Assembly: GCA_030068075.1 (NCBI GenBank)
Contig: CM057843.1
Coordinates: 44,027,832-44,091,831, forward strand
From: Paguma larvata
Lineage: Eukaryota; Chordata; Mammalia; Carnivora; Viverridae
DNA: 64,000 bases
Reading direction: 5' to 3'
How positions within the stretch are numbered: position 1 is the stretch's first letter; every line of letters begins with the position of its first letter. Both the position numbers and the translations under genes were made by a program. Positions 11,040-23,600 of the stretch are shown one piece after another. Under the pieces are notes generated by a model, which was not told where the DNA came from, searched no databases, and saw only the letters and a program-made list of their open reading frames with translations.

Positions 11040-12690
11040 GTTTTTAATTTTTAAAATTTTTCAAATTCTAGTATAATTTATGTACAGTGTTATCTTAGTT
11101 TCGAGTATACAATATAGCAATTTAACAATTCTGTACATTATTCCGTGCTCGTTACGGTAAGTGTACTCTTAATCCCCTTCACCTATTTTACCCATCTCCC
11201 CACCCACCTCCCTCTGCTAAGCATCAGTTTGTTCTCTATATTTAAGAGTCTGGGTTTTTTGTTTATCTCTTTTTTTCTTTGATGGCTCGTTTTGTTTATT
11301 AAATTCCACATATGAGTGAAATCATAAAGTATTTGTCTTTCTCTAAACAACTTATTTCACTTAGTATTATACCTTCTAGATTCATCCATGTTGTTGCAAA
11401 TGGCAAGATTTCATTCTTTTTTATGGCTGAGTAGCCATTCTTCTATAGTTGGACACTAGGGTTGCTTCCATATTTTGGCTATCATAAATAATGCTGCAAT
11501 AAACATAGAGGTACATATACCTTTTCATATTCACTGGGTAAATATCCACTGGTGAAATTACTGAATATGGCAATTCTATTTTCAGTTTTTTGAGGAACTC
11601 AGTAGCTACACCAGTTTGTATTCTTACCAACAGTGCACAAGACTTCCTTTCTCTTCACATCCTCATCAACACTTGTTTCTTGTGTTTTTCATTTTAGCCT
11701 TTCTGGCAGGTGTGAGATTATATCTAATTGCTGTTTTGATTTACATTTCCCTGATGATTAGTGATGTTGAGCATCCTTTCACGTATATGTTGGCCATCTG
11801 TATATCTTCTTCCAAGAAATGTCTCTTCATGTCTTCTGCCACTCATTTTTAAATTGGATTATTCATTGCTTTGGTGTTGAGTTGTACAAGTTCTTTATAT
11901 ATTTTGGATACTAACCCCTTATCGGATATACCATTTGCAAATATCTTCTCCCATTCAGTAGGTTGTCTTTTTGTTTTGTTGGTTGTTTCCTTTGCTATGC
12001 AGAAGCTTTTTTTTTTTTTTTTAAGTTTTATTTATTAATTTTGAGAGACAGAGTGCCTGCACGAGCAGGGAGGGGCAGAGAGAAAAGGAGAGAGAGTCAC
12101 AAGCAGGCTCCCCATTGAGAACATGGAGCCTGATATGGGGCTGGAACCCACGAACCTCAAGATCATGACCTGAACTGAGATCAAGAGTCAGACACGTAAC
12201 TGACTGAGCTTCCCAGGCGCCCTTGTGCAGAAACTTTTTATTTTGATTTAGTTTATTTTTGCTTTTGTTTCCCTTACCTTAGGAGACATATCTAGAAAAC
12301 TATTGCTATAGCCAATGTCAGAGAAATTACTGCCTGTGCTCTATTCTAGGATTTTTATGTGCCAGATCTCATAGTTAGAGTTTTAATCCATTTTGAGTAT
12401 AGTGTAAGAAAGTGGTCCAGTTTCACTCTTTTGCATGTAGCTGGTTCAGTTTTCCTAGCACCGTTTGTTGAAAAGACTTTCTTTTTCCCATCGCATATTC
12501 TTAGCTCCTTTGTTGTAGATTAATTGACCATATAATTGTGGGTTTATTTCTGGGCTTTCTATTCTCTTCCATTGATCTATGTGTCTATTTTTATGTTATT
12601 TTGGTTACTACAGCTTTGTAGTATATCTTGAAATCTGGGATTGTGATACCAAAATGTCTTTCTTAAATATTCAAAGGGCTTCGAGACAGC
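11040..12690 (-). repeat. L1 ORF2/3' end, reversed, interrupted by a SINE
   Basis: Reverse complement of L1 ORF2 3' sequence (ttcattcttttttatggctg, aataatgctgcaataaacat, ccttatcggatataccattt). Split by the SINE at 12011-12222. No intact frame. Confidence 0.8.
12011..12222 (-). repeat. SINEC inserted in L1
   Basis: Flanked by tgcagaagctttt and tgcagaaactttt. Confidence 0.92.
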
Positions 12691-12697
12691 TTAATTT

Positions 12698-12913
12698 TAT
12701 TTTTATTTTTTTAATGCTTTATTTATTTATTTTGAGAGAGAGAGAGCACGAGTGGGGGAGAGGCAGAGAGAGAGGGAGACACAGAACCTGAAGCAGGCTC
12801 CAGGCTCTGAGCTGTCAGCATAGAGCCCGATGTGGGGCTTGAACCCACAAACTGCAAGATCATGACCTGAGCCAAAGTCAGATGCCCAACCAAACAAGCT
12901 ACCCAGGCGCCCC
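12698..12913 (-). repeat. SINEC
   Basis: Flanked by gacagcttaatttta and gatagcttaatttta. Confidence 0.9.
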
Positions 12914-13149
12914 AAGATAGCTTAATTTTAAAACCCCATGTAACTTTCTCCTACTGCATCTTTTAGTTCTTTTATAAGAAAAGGACTAACTGCCTTAGTC
13001 TTCTCTGTACTCTGTAAAATCCCCACCTTTCTGCTTCTGTAGCTTCTTTCTTTTCATGATCAAGAGGGAAGAGAGAGAAACAGGTAAGCAGCATTTAGTT
13101 GCAGGCCTTCAGGAAACACCATGATTTTCTTCAATCCCAAACTGATTGA

Positions 13150-13358
13150 GGGGCACCTGGGTGGCTCAGTCAGCTGAGTGTCGGACTCTTGATTTCAGCT
13201 CAGGTCATGGTCTCATGGTTTGTGGAATCAAGCCCCATGTCAGGCTCTGCAATGACAGCGGGGAGCCTGCTTGAGATTCTCCCTCTCTCCCTCTCTCTCT
13301 GCCCTCCCCTGCTCTCTCTCTCTGAATAAATAAACTTTAAAAACTAAAAAAAAAAAAA
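13150..13358 (+). repeat. SINEC
   Basis: Head gggcacctgggtggctcagtc, A-rich tail. Confidence 0.9.
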
Positions 13359-13364
13359 GAACAA

Positions 13365-13800
13365 AGGAGAGGACCCCTTCTTTATAGAAGAAAGGGGGAG
13401 GAGTAGGGAGGGCCATTAGAAACAAAAAGTCCATTGGAGCAAAATGGGGTTCCTAGTGGCTTTTCTTTGGCTAAATTGTGGGAATCTCCCATTGGCTAGG
13501 CTGTTGCTGGAGGAACAGGAACTCTTTCTTCCTCCAGCTGGGGTAGTAAAGAAGTAGCGATAGTGTGGATTTGCAAGGTACCTCTCTCTTCCTGGTGGGG
13601 TCTGCAATTGATGAGGAATGGCAGGGTGTGGTCTGGCTTCCTAGCTCCATTTTAGTGAGGGTTTCCTTTATTAATTTTCACAATATCATTCTATTCCATG
13701 CTGCTGGTTCTTTTCTAGCAAAAATAATATTGCAATGACTTTACATATACATGCAATTGTGGGAATGTATCAGTATTCCTAGAAGTTAAATTACAGAGTC
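13365..13800. other. Intergenic, nothing recognised
   Basis: AT-rich, non-coding. Confidence 0.35.
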
Positions 13801-13819
13801 AAAAGGTGTGAATACTTTT

Positions 13820-14049
13820 TTTTAAAAAAACATTTTTTTTAACATTTATTTATTTTTGAGACATAGAGACAGAGCGTGAGCAGGAGAAGGGCAGAGAGAG
13901 AGGGAGACACAGAATCTAAAGCAGGCTCCAGGCTCTGAGCTGTCAGCACAGAGCCTGACGCAGGGCTCGAACTCACAGACCGCGAGATCATGACCTGAGC
14001 CGAAGTCGGCCGCTTAACCGTTTAACCGACTGAGCCACCCAGGCGCCCC
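13820..14049 (-). repeat. SINEC
   Basis: Flanked by aaaaggtgtgaatactttt and aaaaggtgtgaacactttt. Confidence 0.93.
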
Positions 14050-17000
14050 AAAAGGTGTGAACACTTTTAAAATGGACTTATGGGGGCCTAACGTCTGGTC
14101 TTGAGCTGCTCCCCACCAGAGCTTCCCTGGTTCTCCTCCCAGCTCTGTTTGGTGGCCCTCATTGCCCCTTTGCCTGAGGCCACTAATTGTCCAAGGACCA
14201 GACCTGCAGTGCCACCATGAGTGAGAGGCTGAGCTCTATGCAACATTTCAGGCTCTCCTGGCCGTCTCCAACACAAGGCTGGTATCTGTGGTAAAAACGA
14301 CTGATCCGACCGTACCAGTCGTTAACTTCAAGGAAAGAGGGTCTATTGGCCCACCCCTAACCACCCCAGACCCTGGGCCAGCCTAGCCACATTCAGGAAT
14401 TCCCGGTGAACCCTAGCCTAGCCAGCTCCATCCCCTAAATCCAGAGCCACACTTTCAGTCCAACCCCCTTCACTCAGTCAGCCAGCTAGAGGGAAGGAAT
14501 AAATGCACTTTCAAGAGGAACTCCCTGGTGGAGGATGGAGACACAGCTCCTTTAGGACCCCTTCCCCCTGCTGCTGAGTGGAGAGACAGAAAATGCAAAA
14601 ATACCCATAAGAAAACAACCAAAAAATATTTATCAAAGGAATTCATCCGCATATGCAAATGTACTCCAAACAACTGGAGGAAGCCTTGCAAAAAGGGGCT
14701 GAGAAGATTCTCTGAACAAGGGGAAATTTGAATTGGTTTTGGAGGAGAGGACTTGGAGAATCGACAGGGGAGAGGGAGGAAGGTCTTGAAAAGGAGTAGA
14801 GGTAATAACTGCTTGCATGTTTGGAGCATTTATTATTCGCCAACCAATGCACTAAGCACTTTATGCATATGTTATCTCCCCTATGCGGAGGTACTCTCAT
14901 TATCCCCATTTTAAGTGAAGAAATGGAGATACAATGAAACCGAATGACTTGCCAAGGTCATACACCGAACCAAGCACTTAGCCAGGAGTGTGACTCCAGT
15001 CCTTCGTGTTGACCCGGGATAGAGTCGGGATAGGAGCAAGGCACAGAGTAGCTAGTTTGAGTCCCCTGTAAAGCTGAGGGAGGGGGGCAGGTAGTAATGA
15101 GGATGTGGCTGCTGCCCCCTCTCCCCACCAGAGCCCCCGGGACTGACTTTGCCTCCCAGGCCCACCTATCCCAGACTTCCCTCAGTGGCCCCCAACACAT
15201 TAGGTAGGACACCCTGTGGTGGGTTTTGGAAAGGAGGAGGGGCTGACAAAGAAACAGCCTGTGTTCTAAGGAGAAGCCCCAACCCCACCCCAAACCTCCC
15301 CATAACAAGACCATCCTGCTAGAGGGCTGGAAAATTATCCTAAGTGCTTCCATATCTCATTTTTCCCTCTGCACTTTGGATAAAGGATAATGACACGGGA
15401 AAACGGAGGCTCATAGAGAATTTTTTGACTCAAGCCTCTGTGGCTCCAGAGTCCTTTTGACTCCACAGTTCTGCTTCTGGGTTTTTGGAACAGAGCCTCA
15501 CAGAATCAGGATCAAACTAAACCGCAGGGTCCTAGAAAATAGGCTTATTAAATTCCTGTTGCTTCCTCCCCAGCGGGGCCTCACACAGGACTGCAGGCGG
15601 GGAAGAGCTACAAGGCAGAGGCCAAGAAAGGCAGAGGCTGCGCTGCCATCCTTGGGGAAGCATGCCCACCTGCCACTACCCCTGTGGGGTCTCTGTGCTC
15701 CAGGGAGTGGAAAGCAGCATGGCGGCTCCCTGTCAGGGCCAGCCTCTGTTCTGGGGAGGCTGCAGAGAATGAGAGGCTGGCCCTGGAGCTCAGGGCCTGG
15801 TCAGCCTTTTGGATGCGCAGAAGTTACTGCATTGGATGGGCTTCCCTACAACAGCTCTGAGACCCTGGTGGTCCCATGCACTGGAAATTGCCTATCTGTA
15901 ACACAAGCAGTGAGGAGAGTGGAATGAAACACTTGGACTTTAGAGGCCAGGAGACCAGTGGGCAGGGACCAGAGCAATGCCAAAGCTCCATTCCTCTGGC
16001 GTTTCTAATCGCCCTAGCCCTAGCCCATAGGCTACCTCCATCCTTGACTTCCTGTGACAAAGCTCCCTCCCCCCACCCCCATCACTGGCCCTCCTTCCGG
16101 CTTTGCTAGCCCAGTAGGCATTAGATATGCTGGGGTGACTGAACAATTTGTTGACCTCTGATTTCTTTTAGAAGGGGGGAAAAAAAAGCAAGCTACAAAT
16201 TGTCATGCCAGTCTCAGGAAGATTCCTGCTTCCTGATTCTGATACCCGTTGGTCTACTATTCTAAACGCCTTACATTTGCCTTGTGTAATCCTCACACAA
16301 CTCTGAGGTATTCCTGTTATTTTCCTTTTTCAGGAGAGAAAACAAAAGCCCCAAAAGGCTGCCTCTAGGCAGACCCCACGACTGGCAAATTGCCCAGCAG
16401 GGATAAATCTCAGGTAAGAATGACTGGAAGGAAGTAGTGGTTCAGAGGACAGAATTAGCAGTCATTCAAATTGTGCATTTATTTTATTCTGGCATGTTGT
16501 AAGGGGAATTAAAAAAAAAATTCTTTTGTCCTTTTTAACACTGTGGATTGACAGGGACAGGATAAACCCACTCAAACGTTTACACCACAGAGTTTAAAAA
16601 AAAAAAAAACCACCAAAAAAAAAACACCACTTCGGTCTTTGGCGTTTCCTCCTCAAATATGAACAGCTTGTCTGCATAGCAGAATCCAGGGAACTTGACA
16701 CAGAGGAAAGCAGAAGCAAAAGCAATAAGCGGCAGGGCATCCTACTGGCTTTCTGAAGAAAAAGTTTCTGTCCTCGAATGACCCCTAGACACCGCTCCGG
16801 AGGCGGTAGCTACAAACTATTCTTTCTGACTGACAAACGCCGCTCTACTGGGGGACTTGAATGCCGCTCTCCATTTTGCGTGGCCTCTCCACACCCTCTA
16901 TTATACCCCAAAACCACCACTGTGGCACTTCAGTTTCTTCGAAAATAAATTCTTAGGAGGGGAGGTTGAGGCAGACGCCAGAAATCTGTTCAACTCGCCA

Positions 17001-17200
17001 GGCTGCCTGCCCAGAAAGCCGGCGCTCGGTTTCCTCAGGAAAATGAAGTTCGGGCTCCCGTTCCTCTCACTAAAAAGCCTCAGGACGGGAAACAGTTTCT
17101 AGATTTCAGGAATCTGAAATGAACTAGCAGCTCCTGAGGGACCCGTCTCCTTCCTCCTTTTGCCCCAGCCCGCACCTCAGAAAACCCGGCTGGCCCAACA
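14050..17200. other. Intergenic upstream of TOP2A
   Basis: Includes MIR-like sequence at about 14810-14990 and 16240-16410. No convincing gene: the longest frame (156 codons near 15457) overlaps others and has no recognisable domain. Confidence 0.5.
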
Positions 17201-17239
17201 AATCTCTTCAGGGTAGTCTGCACCGAGAGAACAAATAAA

Positions 17240-17500
17240 CCCCTCCTCATTGGCCAGGTTCCCTTTCCGTCTCTCCGCTCAGACGCCGAATGGTGCCTTT
17301 TGAAAAACCCTCTAGCCCCGCCTCCCTTTTCTAATTGGCTTGTTCAAACAGGCCCCCGACCAACTCTGGCGTTCATTGGTGAATATAAAAGACCAGCTAT
17401 GATTGGTTTCTCAAGACGGAGCCTGTGAGAGCGAGTCAGAGATTGGCTTATCTGGTTTGGGCGGGCTCCAGGAAGGTTCAAATGCGACTAGGGGAACTTT
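17240..17500 (+). promoter_or_regulatory. TOP2A: TOP2A promoter: five inverted CCAAT boxes, GC box, CHR-like elements
   Basis: Five ATTGG (inverted CCAAT, NF-Y) pentamers lie at 17249, 17334, 17375, 17402 and 17442. A GC box (CCCCGCCTCC) lies at 17316-17325. CHR-type hexamers occur at 17299 (TTTGAA) and, inverted as TTCAAA, at 17343 and 17477. The last ATTGG and the 17477 hexamer are about 30 bp apart, a spacing typical of NF-Y/CHR promoters bound by DREAM/B-MYB-FOXM1. That agrees with the known G2/M-peaking expression of TOP2A. A TATAAAA string at 17384-17390 is present, but the human promoter is regarded as lacking a working TATA box. Transcription probably starts around 17450-17510; this is inferred, not seen. 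Confidence 0.85.
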
Positions 17501-17607
17501 TCTAACCGACGAGCGTCTGTGGAGAAGCGGCTTGTTCTGTGGTGGTCGCGTGCGTCCCGCCGGTTTAGTCGCTTGCGGGGTTCTCGAGCCCCTTCACGAC
17601 CGTCACC

Positions 17608-17628
17608 ATGGAGGTGTCACCACTGCAG
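17608..17628 (+). CDS. TOP2A: TOP2A coding exon 1 (residues 1-7)
   Basis: Seven codons, MEVSPLQ, ending CAG before a gtacag donor. The short first coding part matches the known gene. Intron 1 (17629-18454) contains no repeat that I recognise. Confidence 0.95.
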
Positions 17629-20600
17629 GTACAGCTCGCGAAAGGGGCGGGTCGGGGAACCTCTCTGGCTGCAGGCGAAGGGTTAGGCTCCTGGGCTGTG
17701 TGTTCCGATCGCTGCCGGCTGGGAGCCGGTATTTCGCGTCTACCTCGGTCTCCTGGGCTCGGAGGATCGTGAAGAGGATAACACCTCTTTATGGTGCTAG
17801 TATTGAAGTATTATCGGCTACTCTGGCTTCTCGGGTGTTGGGTTCTGTTTTACTGTTTCTAGGGTCAGTATTCAACTGGCCTGTATTATAATGTATAATG
17901 GCCCGCGTGTGACTTTAAGCAGCACGGACAAGTGCTTTCCTCTCCTTCCCTCAGGGAAGGGATTGAATGCCCCTGACCTTGGAAGGTGCAGAGCACTGCA
18001 CGACGTTCCTAGTGAGGAGTCGGCAGGTCCGAGTTGTTCGGAATATGCCCCTCCCGTGTTCAAAACCTTAACTTGGCCGAAGGATCGAATCGATGGCCTC
18101 CCAAACTGATGCTGAGTAGAATTATGTGCGTGGAACATAGTGGGCACTCAGCAAATATTTGTGAAATGTATGAAACAAGTGGGCGTATTTTATTGATGAC
18201 ATCTAAAACCTTCAAGGAAAATATTTCCATGTCACGAGCACTTCATGTATGTTTATTCAATCTGACCCCTGGGAACTTTGCTGCAAGTTAACTTAAATTG
18301 TTGTGTTTGTACAAAACGATGTAAACTCTACCAACACTGGTGAAAAACTGTGATTTGTTACAGTGGGTATATCATTGCTATGGGTGTTCTGTTTATAGTT
18401 TTTAATACACCTCTGATTAAAAATCCCTTTTCTACAATTTTCTAAAATTGCTAGCCCGTAAATGAAAATATGCTAATCAGCAAAACCAAGAAAAATGAAG
18501 ATGCTAAGAAAAGAATGTCTATTGAACGAATCTATCAAAAGAAAACCCAACTGGAACATATTTTGCTCCGCCCAGACACCTACATTGGCTCTGTGGAATT
18601 AGTGACCCAGGTAAAACCAAGTAATAAAATACAGTTCCCAAGTAGTTAAGATACATACTTTTCCAGGTGAATTTGCTATATGCTTCATGTACTGGCCTGA
18701 GCTATCATATGTATATTGTATTTAATCTAGAAGACTTTACAGTAATCATGATGAGAAGACAGAATAAATGTAGGGTAAAAGTAACTATATTTCTTTGCCT
18801 TATTTCTAGCAAATGTGGGTTTACGATGAAGATATTGGCATTAACTATAGGGAAGTCACCTTTGTCCCTGGGTTGTACAAAATCTTTGATGAGATTCTAG
18901 GTGAGTAAATTCTTTCATGTAAAGATCAACTGGTCAAATCCCTCATAACAAATATCATTTCTAGCAAACCATGTAGCTGGCAAAAGTGAGGCAGTTTACT
19001 GGAGTCTAGCCATTTGAATTCTTTCCTAGAAGCAGTGCTATGAATAAATATTAAATTAACACCTGGGTAATATTATTCCTGTGCTGTTTGAGATTTTCAT
19101 TTTTCATTCTAGATTTTTAAAAATACTTTAATTTCTTACAAATGTGTATTTTCTTTCAGTCAATGCTGCAGACAACAAACAAAGGGACCCAAAAATGTCT
19201 TGTATTAGAGTCACAATTGACCCGTAAGTCTCTTGCACGGTCTTTTGTTTGTTATAGCTCACTGTTAGTGTTAGTTGCATTTACTTTGATTTTATACTAA
19301 CATTGGCTTTTTTTCCCGCTGTACTTGCAAAAGTAGAGAAAAGCAGAATACTAAAATGAACAATCTATGATAACTACCACCCAAATCCAACAGTTGTCAA
19401 TACTTTGCTATAGTTTTTCCATCTATATTTTTTCTGAGTCATTTCAAAATAAATCACAGACATTATGACACTTCATCCCTAAATATTTCAGTAAGCATCT
19501 CCAGTAAATGCTCTGTCTAAGCATTCTGGAGTCTAGAGCTTTTTTTTTTCTCATGATGCTATCCAAATAATAAACCAGCAGGTGGTGATAGAGAATAATT
19601 GTATCTAACATTTCTGGTTATAAATGCTGGGTGTCCTTTTGTGGGTACATGGGTGCATGTTTTACCTTCTTATTAGCCTGCTCAGTTATGGCATAAACTA
19701 TACTTTAGGTTCTTTGGAGGAAGTATGTTAATGATGTACTTGACTGCTCCTAAGGACTTGATATCATAGTCTTTAAAAAAAATGAGCTAGTTTTAGTCTT
19801 TTGTAGATATATATTAAGCACTGCTCGGAATAAGATCCATAGTGTGTGTCCGGTTATAACTAAAACTGTACTATCTTCTGAGAATTAACTTAAAATAGCT
19901 AAGAGAGAAATAAGTCCAAATAAATTTTTACCATTTTATTGGCAAGCAGGGAAGTTTACAATTGGTAATATTTTCCCTTTCATATTTGTTTTGCAATATG
20001 CTTCGTTGGGTGGGAAAGCTAAGTGAGCTAGGGCAGTACAGATGATCCTCCTCAAAACAGTATAATAGGGGTGCCTGGGAGGCTTACGCAACAGACCCTT
20101 GATTTTGGCTCAGGTCATGATCTCACAGTGGTAAGATAGAGCCCTGGAGCCCAGCCCACTGAGTGTGGAGCCTGCTTGGGATTCTCTTCTCCCTCTCCTT
20201 GCCTGTCTCCCGCTTGTGTGCTTGCTCGCTCTCTCTCTCAAAATAAAAAAAATAAATAGTTAAAAATAGCAACCACTGTAATAATATTGTTCCTAAATTT
20301 TGTCCTTTCCAATGGGCATAAATCATTTCCCTTTGTTTATCCTAACATTTTAAAATTTCATATTTTTTCAGCATTATCGCTGTCTGCCCAGGTGTCGGAA
20401 AAGGATTGATTTTTTTTTTTTCCTCTTGGCTCCTATTACAGGAGTGTCTGGAACTAAGCTTGATGGGAAAGATAGTTCATGCTGAATTTCAGAAGGTAGA
20501 CATGAAGAAGAGTCAAAGAAATTGAGACTTGCCAATTTATATATTTTAGAAATAATAATATTTTAGTATAAAAAATATTAAGCACTAGTTTGCCATCTGT

Positions 20601-23600
20601 TTTACAATAAAAGTTTCTTTTCTTAGGGAAAACAATTTAATTAGTATATGGAATAATGGGAAAGGTATTCCTGTTGTTGAACACAAAGTTGAGAAGATGT
20701 ATGTCCCAGCTCTCATCTTCGGACAGCTTCTAACTTCTAGTAACTATGATGACGATGAAAAGAAAGTAACAGGTAAAGTATTAAGGAAAATAAAGAACAT
20801 ATTTGTTGCTGAAAAAAACACATCTTTTAAATGACTTTAGCATAAGAGTTAGAAATATTGGAATAAATCTCTATGATTGATTAGCACTACCAATGATAAC
20901 AAGGTATTTTACATTTATTTTCTCAGGTGGTCGAAATGGCTATGGGGCCAAATTGTGTAACATATTCAGTACCAAATTTACTGTGGAAACAGCCAGTAGA
21001 GAATACAAGAAAATGTTCAAGCAGGCAAGTAAAGGAGTATCTTGTGCTTCCATTATAAATTGTACTTCAGTGGGGTGCCCAGGTGGCTCAGTCGGTTAAG
21101 TATCCAACTTCAGGTCAAGTCATGATCTCCTGGTTCATGAGTTTGAGCCCGGCATCGGGCTCCATGCTAACAGCACAGAGCCTACTTAGGACCCACCGCC
21201 CCCCTCCTCCCCCACTCATTTTATCTCTTCTCAAAAATAAAGAAATAAACATTTAAAATAAACAAATAATACTTTAACAATTTATAACAGCATTAATGGT
21301 TGGTTTAACTTAATGTGATTTATTAAGCTATTAAATCATGGAAAATTATTCATAAACATATATTAGGTTATTTTTTAGGACTTTTAAATTTGTGTTTAGT
21401 TCTAGTTCATTGTGAAAAGGCTTGAATTTTTTTATCTTTTCTATTTTTTACTTGACAGACGTGGATGGATAACATGGGGAGGGCTGGTGAGATGGAACTC
21501 AAGCCCTTCAATGGGGAAGATTATACATGTATTACCTTCCAGCCTGATTTGTCCAAGTTTAAAATGCAAAGCCTGGACAAAGATATTGTTGCACTAATGG
21601 TCAGAAGAGCATATGATATTGCTGGATCCACTAAAGATGTCAAAGTCTTTCTCAATGGAAATAAGCTGCCCGTAAGTATTCTCTGAGGTATTAAGGACAA
21701 TGAAAGACTTTAGAGGATCATCAGAGGCAAAATTGATTTTTTTTTTTCCTCATTTAAAAAAAATTTTTTCCTGGGGCGCCTGGGTGGCTCAGTCGGTTGA
21801 GCGTCCGACTTCTGCTCGGGTCATGATCTCGCGGTCTGTGAGTTCGAGCCCCGCGTCGGGCTCTGTGCTGACAGCTCAGAGCCTGGAGCCTGCTTCGGAA
21901 TCTGTGTCTCCCTCTCTCTCTGCCCCTCCCCCACTCGTGCTCTGTCTCTCTCTGTCTCAAAAATAAATAAAAACATTTAAAAAAAAATTTTTTTTTTAAT
22001 TTTTTCCTAATCACTTCTCAAATACGCTCCTGTAAAGAAAACAGTATGCCATATCCTTTTACTTAGCTCTTTTAAACTCACTAAAGGAAACGTCGTTCTC
22101 AAACAGTCTCCTAAAGAAATCCTTTTATGCACTTTAATGACCATTCTCTTATGCCCATCAGTGAACATTATTTCACCGGTTTTGAAAAATCCTCGTCTAT
22201 CATTGAATGCTTTTTATAACTTTTTTCTAATACCATAACTTTTAATTTCTGTGCAGATAAAAGGATTCCGTAGCTATGTAGATATGTATCTGAAGGATAA
22301 AGTAGATGAAACTGGCAATCCATTGAAAATTATCCATGAACAAGTAAACCCCAGGTGGGAAGTATGCTTAACAATGAGTGAAAAAGGCTTTCAGCAAATT
22401 AGCTTTGTCAACAGCATTGCTACTTCCAAGGTAATTTTATTTTTGTTTTAATCATGGTTTATCTTTACATAGAAGTGTTCTTATTTTTAATATATAAAAT
22501 GAATTTGAATATTCAACTACCTTGGCATAAAGAGAGCTAAATTAGATTGTTTTAATTATTTGGTTATTGTTATAATTTTGAGGATCCTGAGCTTTACAAT
22601 TTTGGTATTTTTCCCCATTAGGGTGGCAGACATGTAGATTATGTAGCTGATCAGATTGTGACTAAACTTGTTGACGTTGTGAAAAAGAAGAACAAGGGTG
22701 GAGTTGCAGTAAAAGCACATCAGGTATGGTATTTTGGCAGTTTTTTCTTTTTCTAAAGACAAGGAAGAAGAGAAGGGCTATAAATAAAGCATAAGTTTTT
22801 AGTGATGTAATGTCAACTTTTCCCGCAGGTGAAAAATCACATGTGGATTTTTGTGAATGCCTTAATCGAAAACCCAACCTTTGATTCTCAGACAAAAGAG
22901 AACATGACTTTACAAGTCAAGAGCTTCGGATCAACATGCCAATTAAGTGAAAAATTCATCAAAGCTGTGAGTACTTAGACAGATATAAGAACCTTACTTT
23001 GTTGTCCATTGCCCTTCCCACCCCTGCAAAAACAAAAGATTCCTCCCACAGGTCTTCTGCCTCTGCAAAGGAAATAAAAAATAGCTTTCACGTCACTGGT
23101 CTTACTACAGCCTTCGTTACCATCCATATGCTTAAATTTCCCCATTACATATCACCATTTCATTTAGATCACTTCTGAATTCAGCCCATTTAACTGCTTA
23201 CCAAACATCAAATGCCTAAAGTTGGCTCTCAGTTGACACATACAAAACCGAATCAGTTCTCTCTATACTCACTGACCTCTACACAAGGAGCTTCCCCAAA
23301 AACAAAACTATTTCCTGTTTTAGTAAAAGGCTCCAACTAAACACTAGATTGCATAAACAAAGGTGGGAGGCTTCTCTTTACCACCCTGCCTTCTCTCTAA
23401 TCCAACCAGTAAGACTCATCTTTTGGATACCTCAATAACTTCTCACTATCACCTCTTTTCTATATTACTATAATAGATTCTTTTTTTTTTTTTAATTTTT
23501 TTATCATTCATTTATTTTTGAGACATAGAGACAGAGTGTGAGTAGGAGAGGGGCAGAGAGAGAGGGAGACACAGAACCCGAAGCAGGCTCCAGGCTCTGA

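Larger units (their letters stand above)
17200..17720. promoter_or_regulatory. GC-rich promoter and first-exon region of TOP2A
   Basis: CpG density rises clearly over the promoter, 5'UTR and start of intron 1 compared with both flanks, as expected of a promoter CpG island. The boundaries are judged by eye. Confidence 0.55.

Noticed and set aside
11421..11630. Reading frame within reversed L1
   Set aside because: Fragment of decayed L1 ORF2; not a gene.
15457..15927. 156-codon plus-strand frame upstream of TOP2A
   Set aside because: No domain or family resemblance; overlaps other frames; no promoter signals.
17384..17390. TATA box for TOP2A
   Set aside because: Reads TATAAAA but lies between CCAAT boxes and probably well upstream of the start site; not accepted as functional.
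22150..22340. Repeat-array structure (possible CRISPR-like or tRNA gene) in SINE heads
   Set aside because: SINE heads resemble tRNA-Lys because the family derives from it; they lack an intact tRNA fold and are not tRNA genes. No CRISPR is expected or seen in this nuclear DNA.
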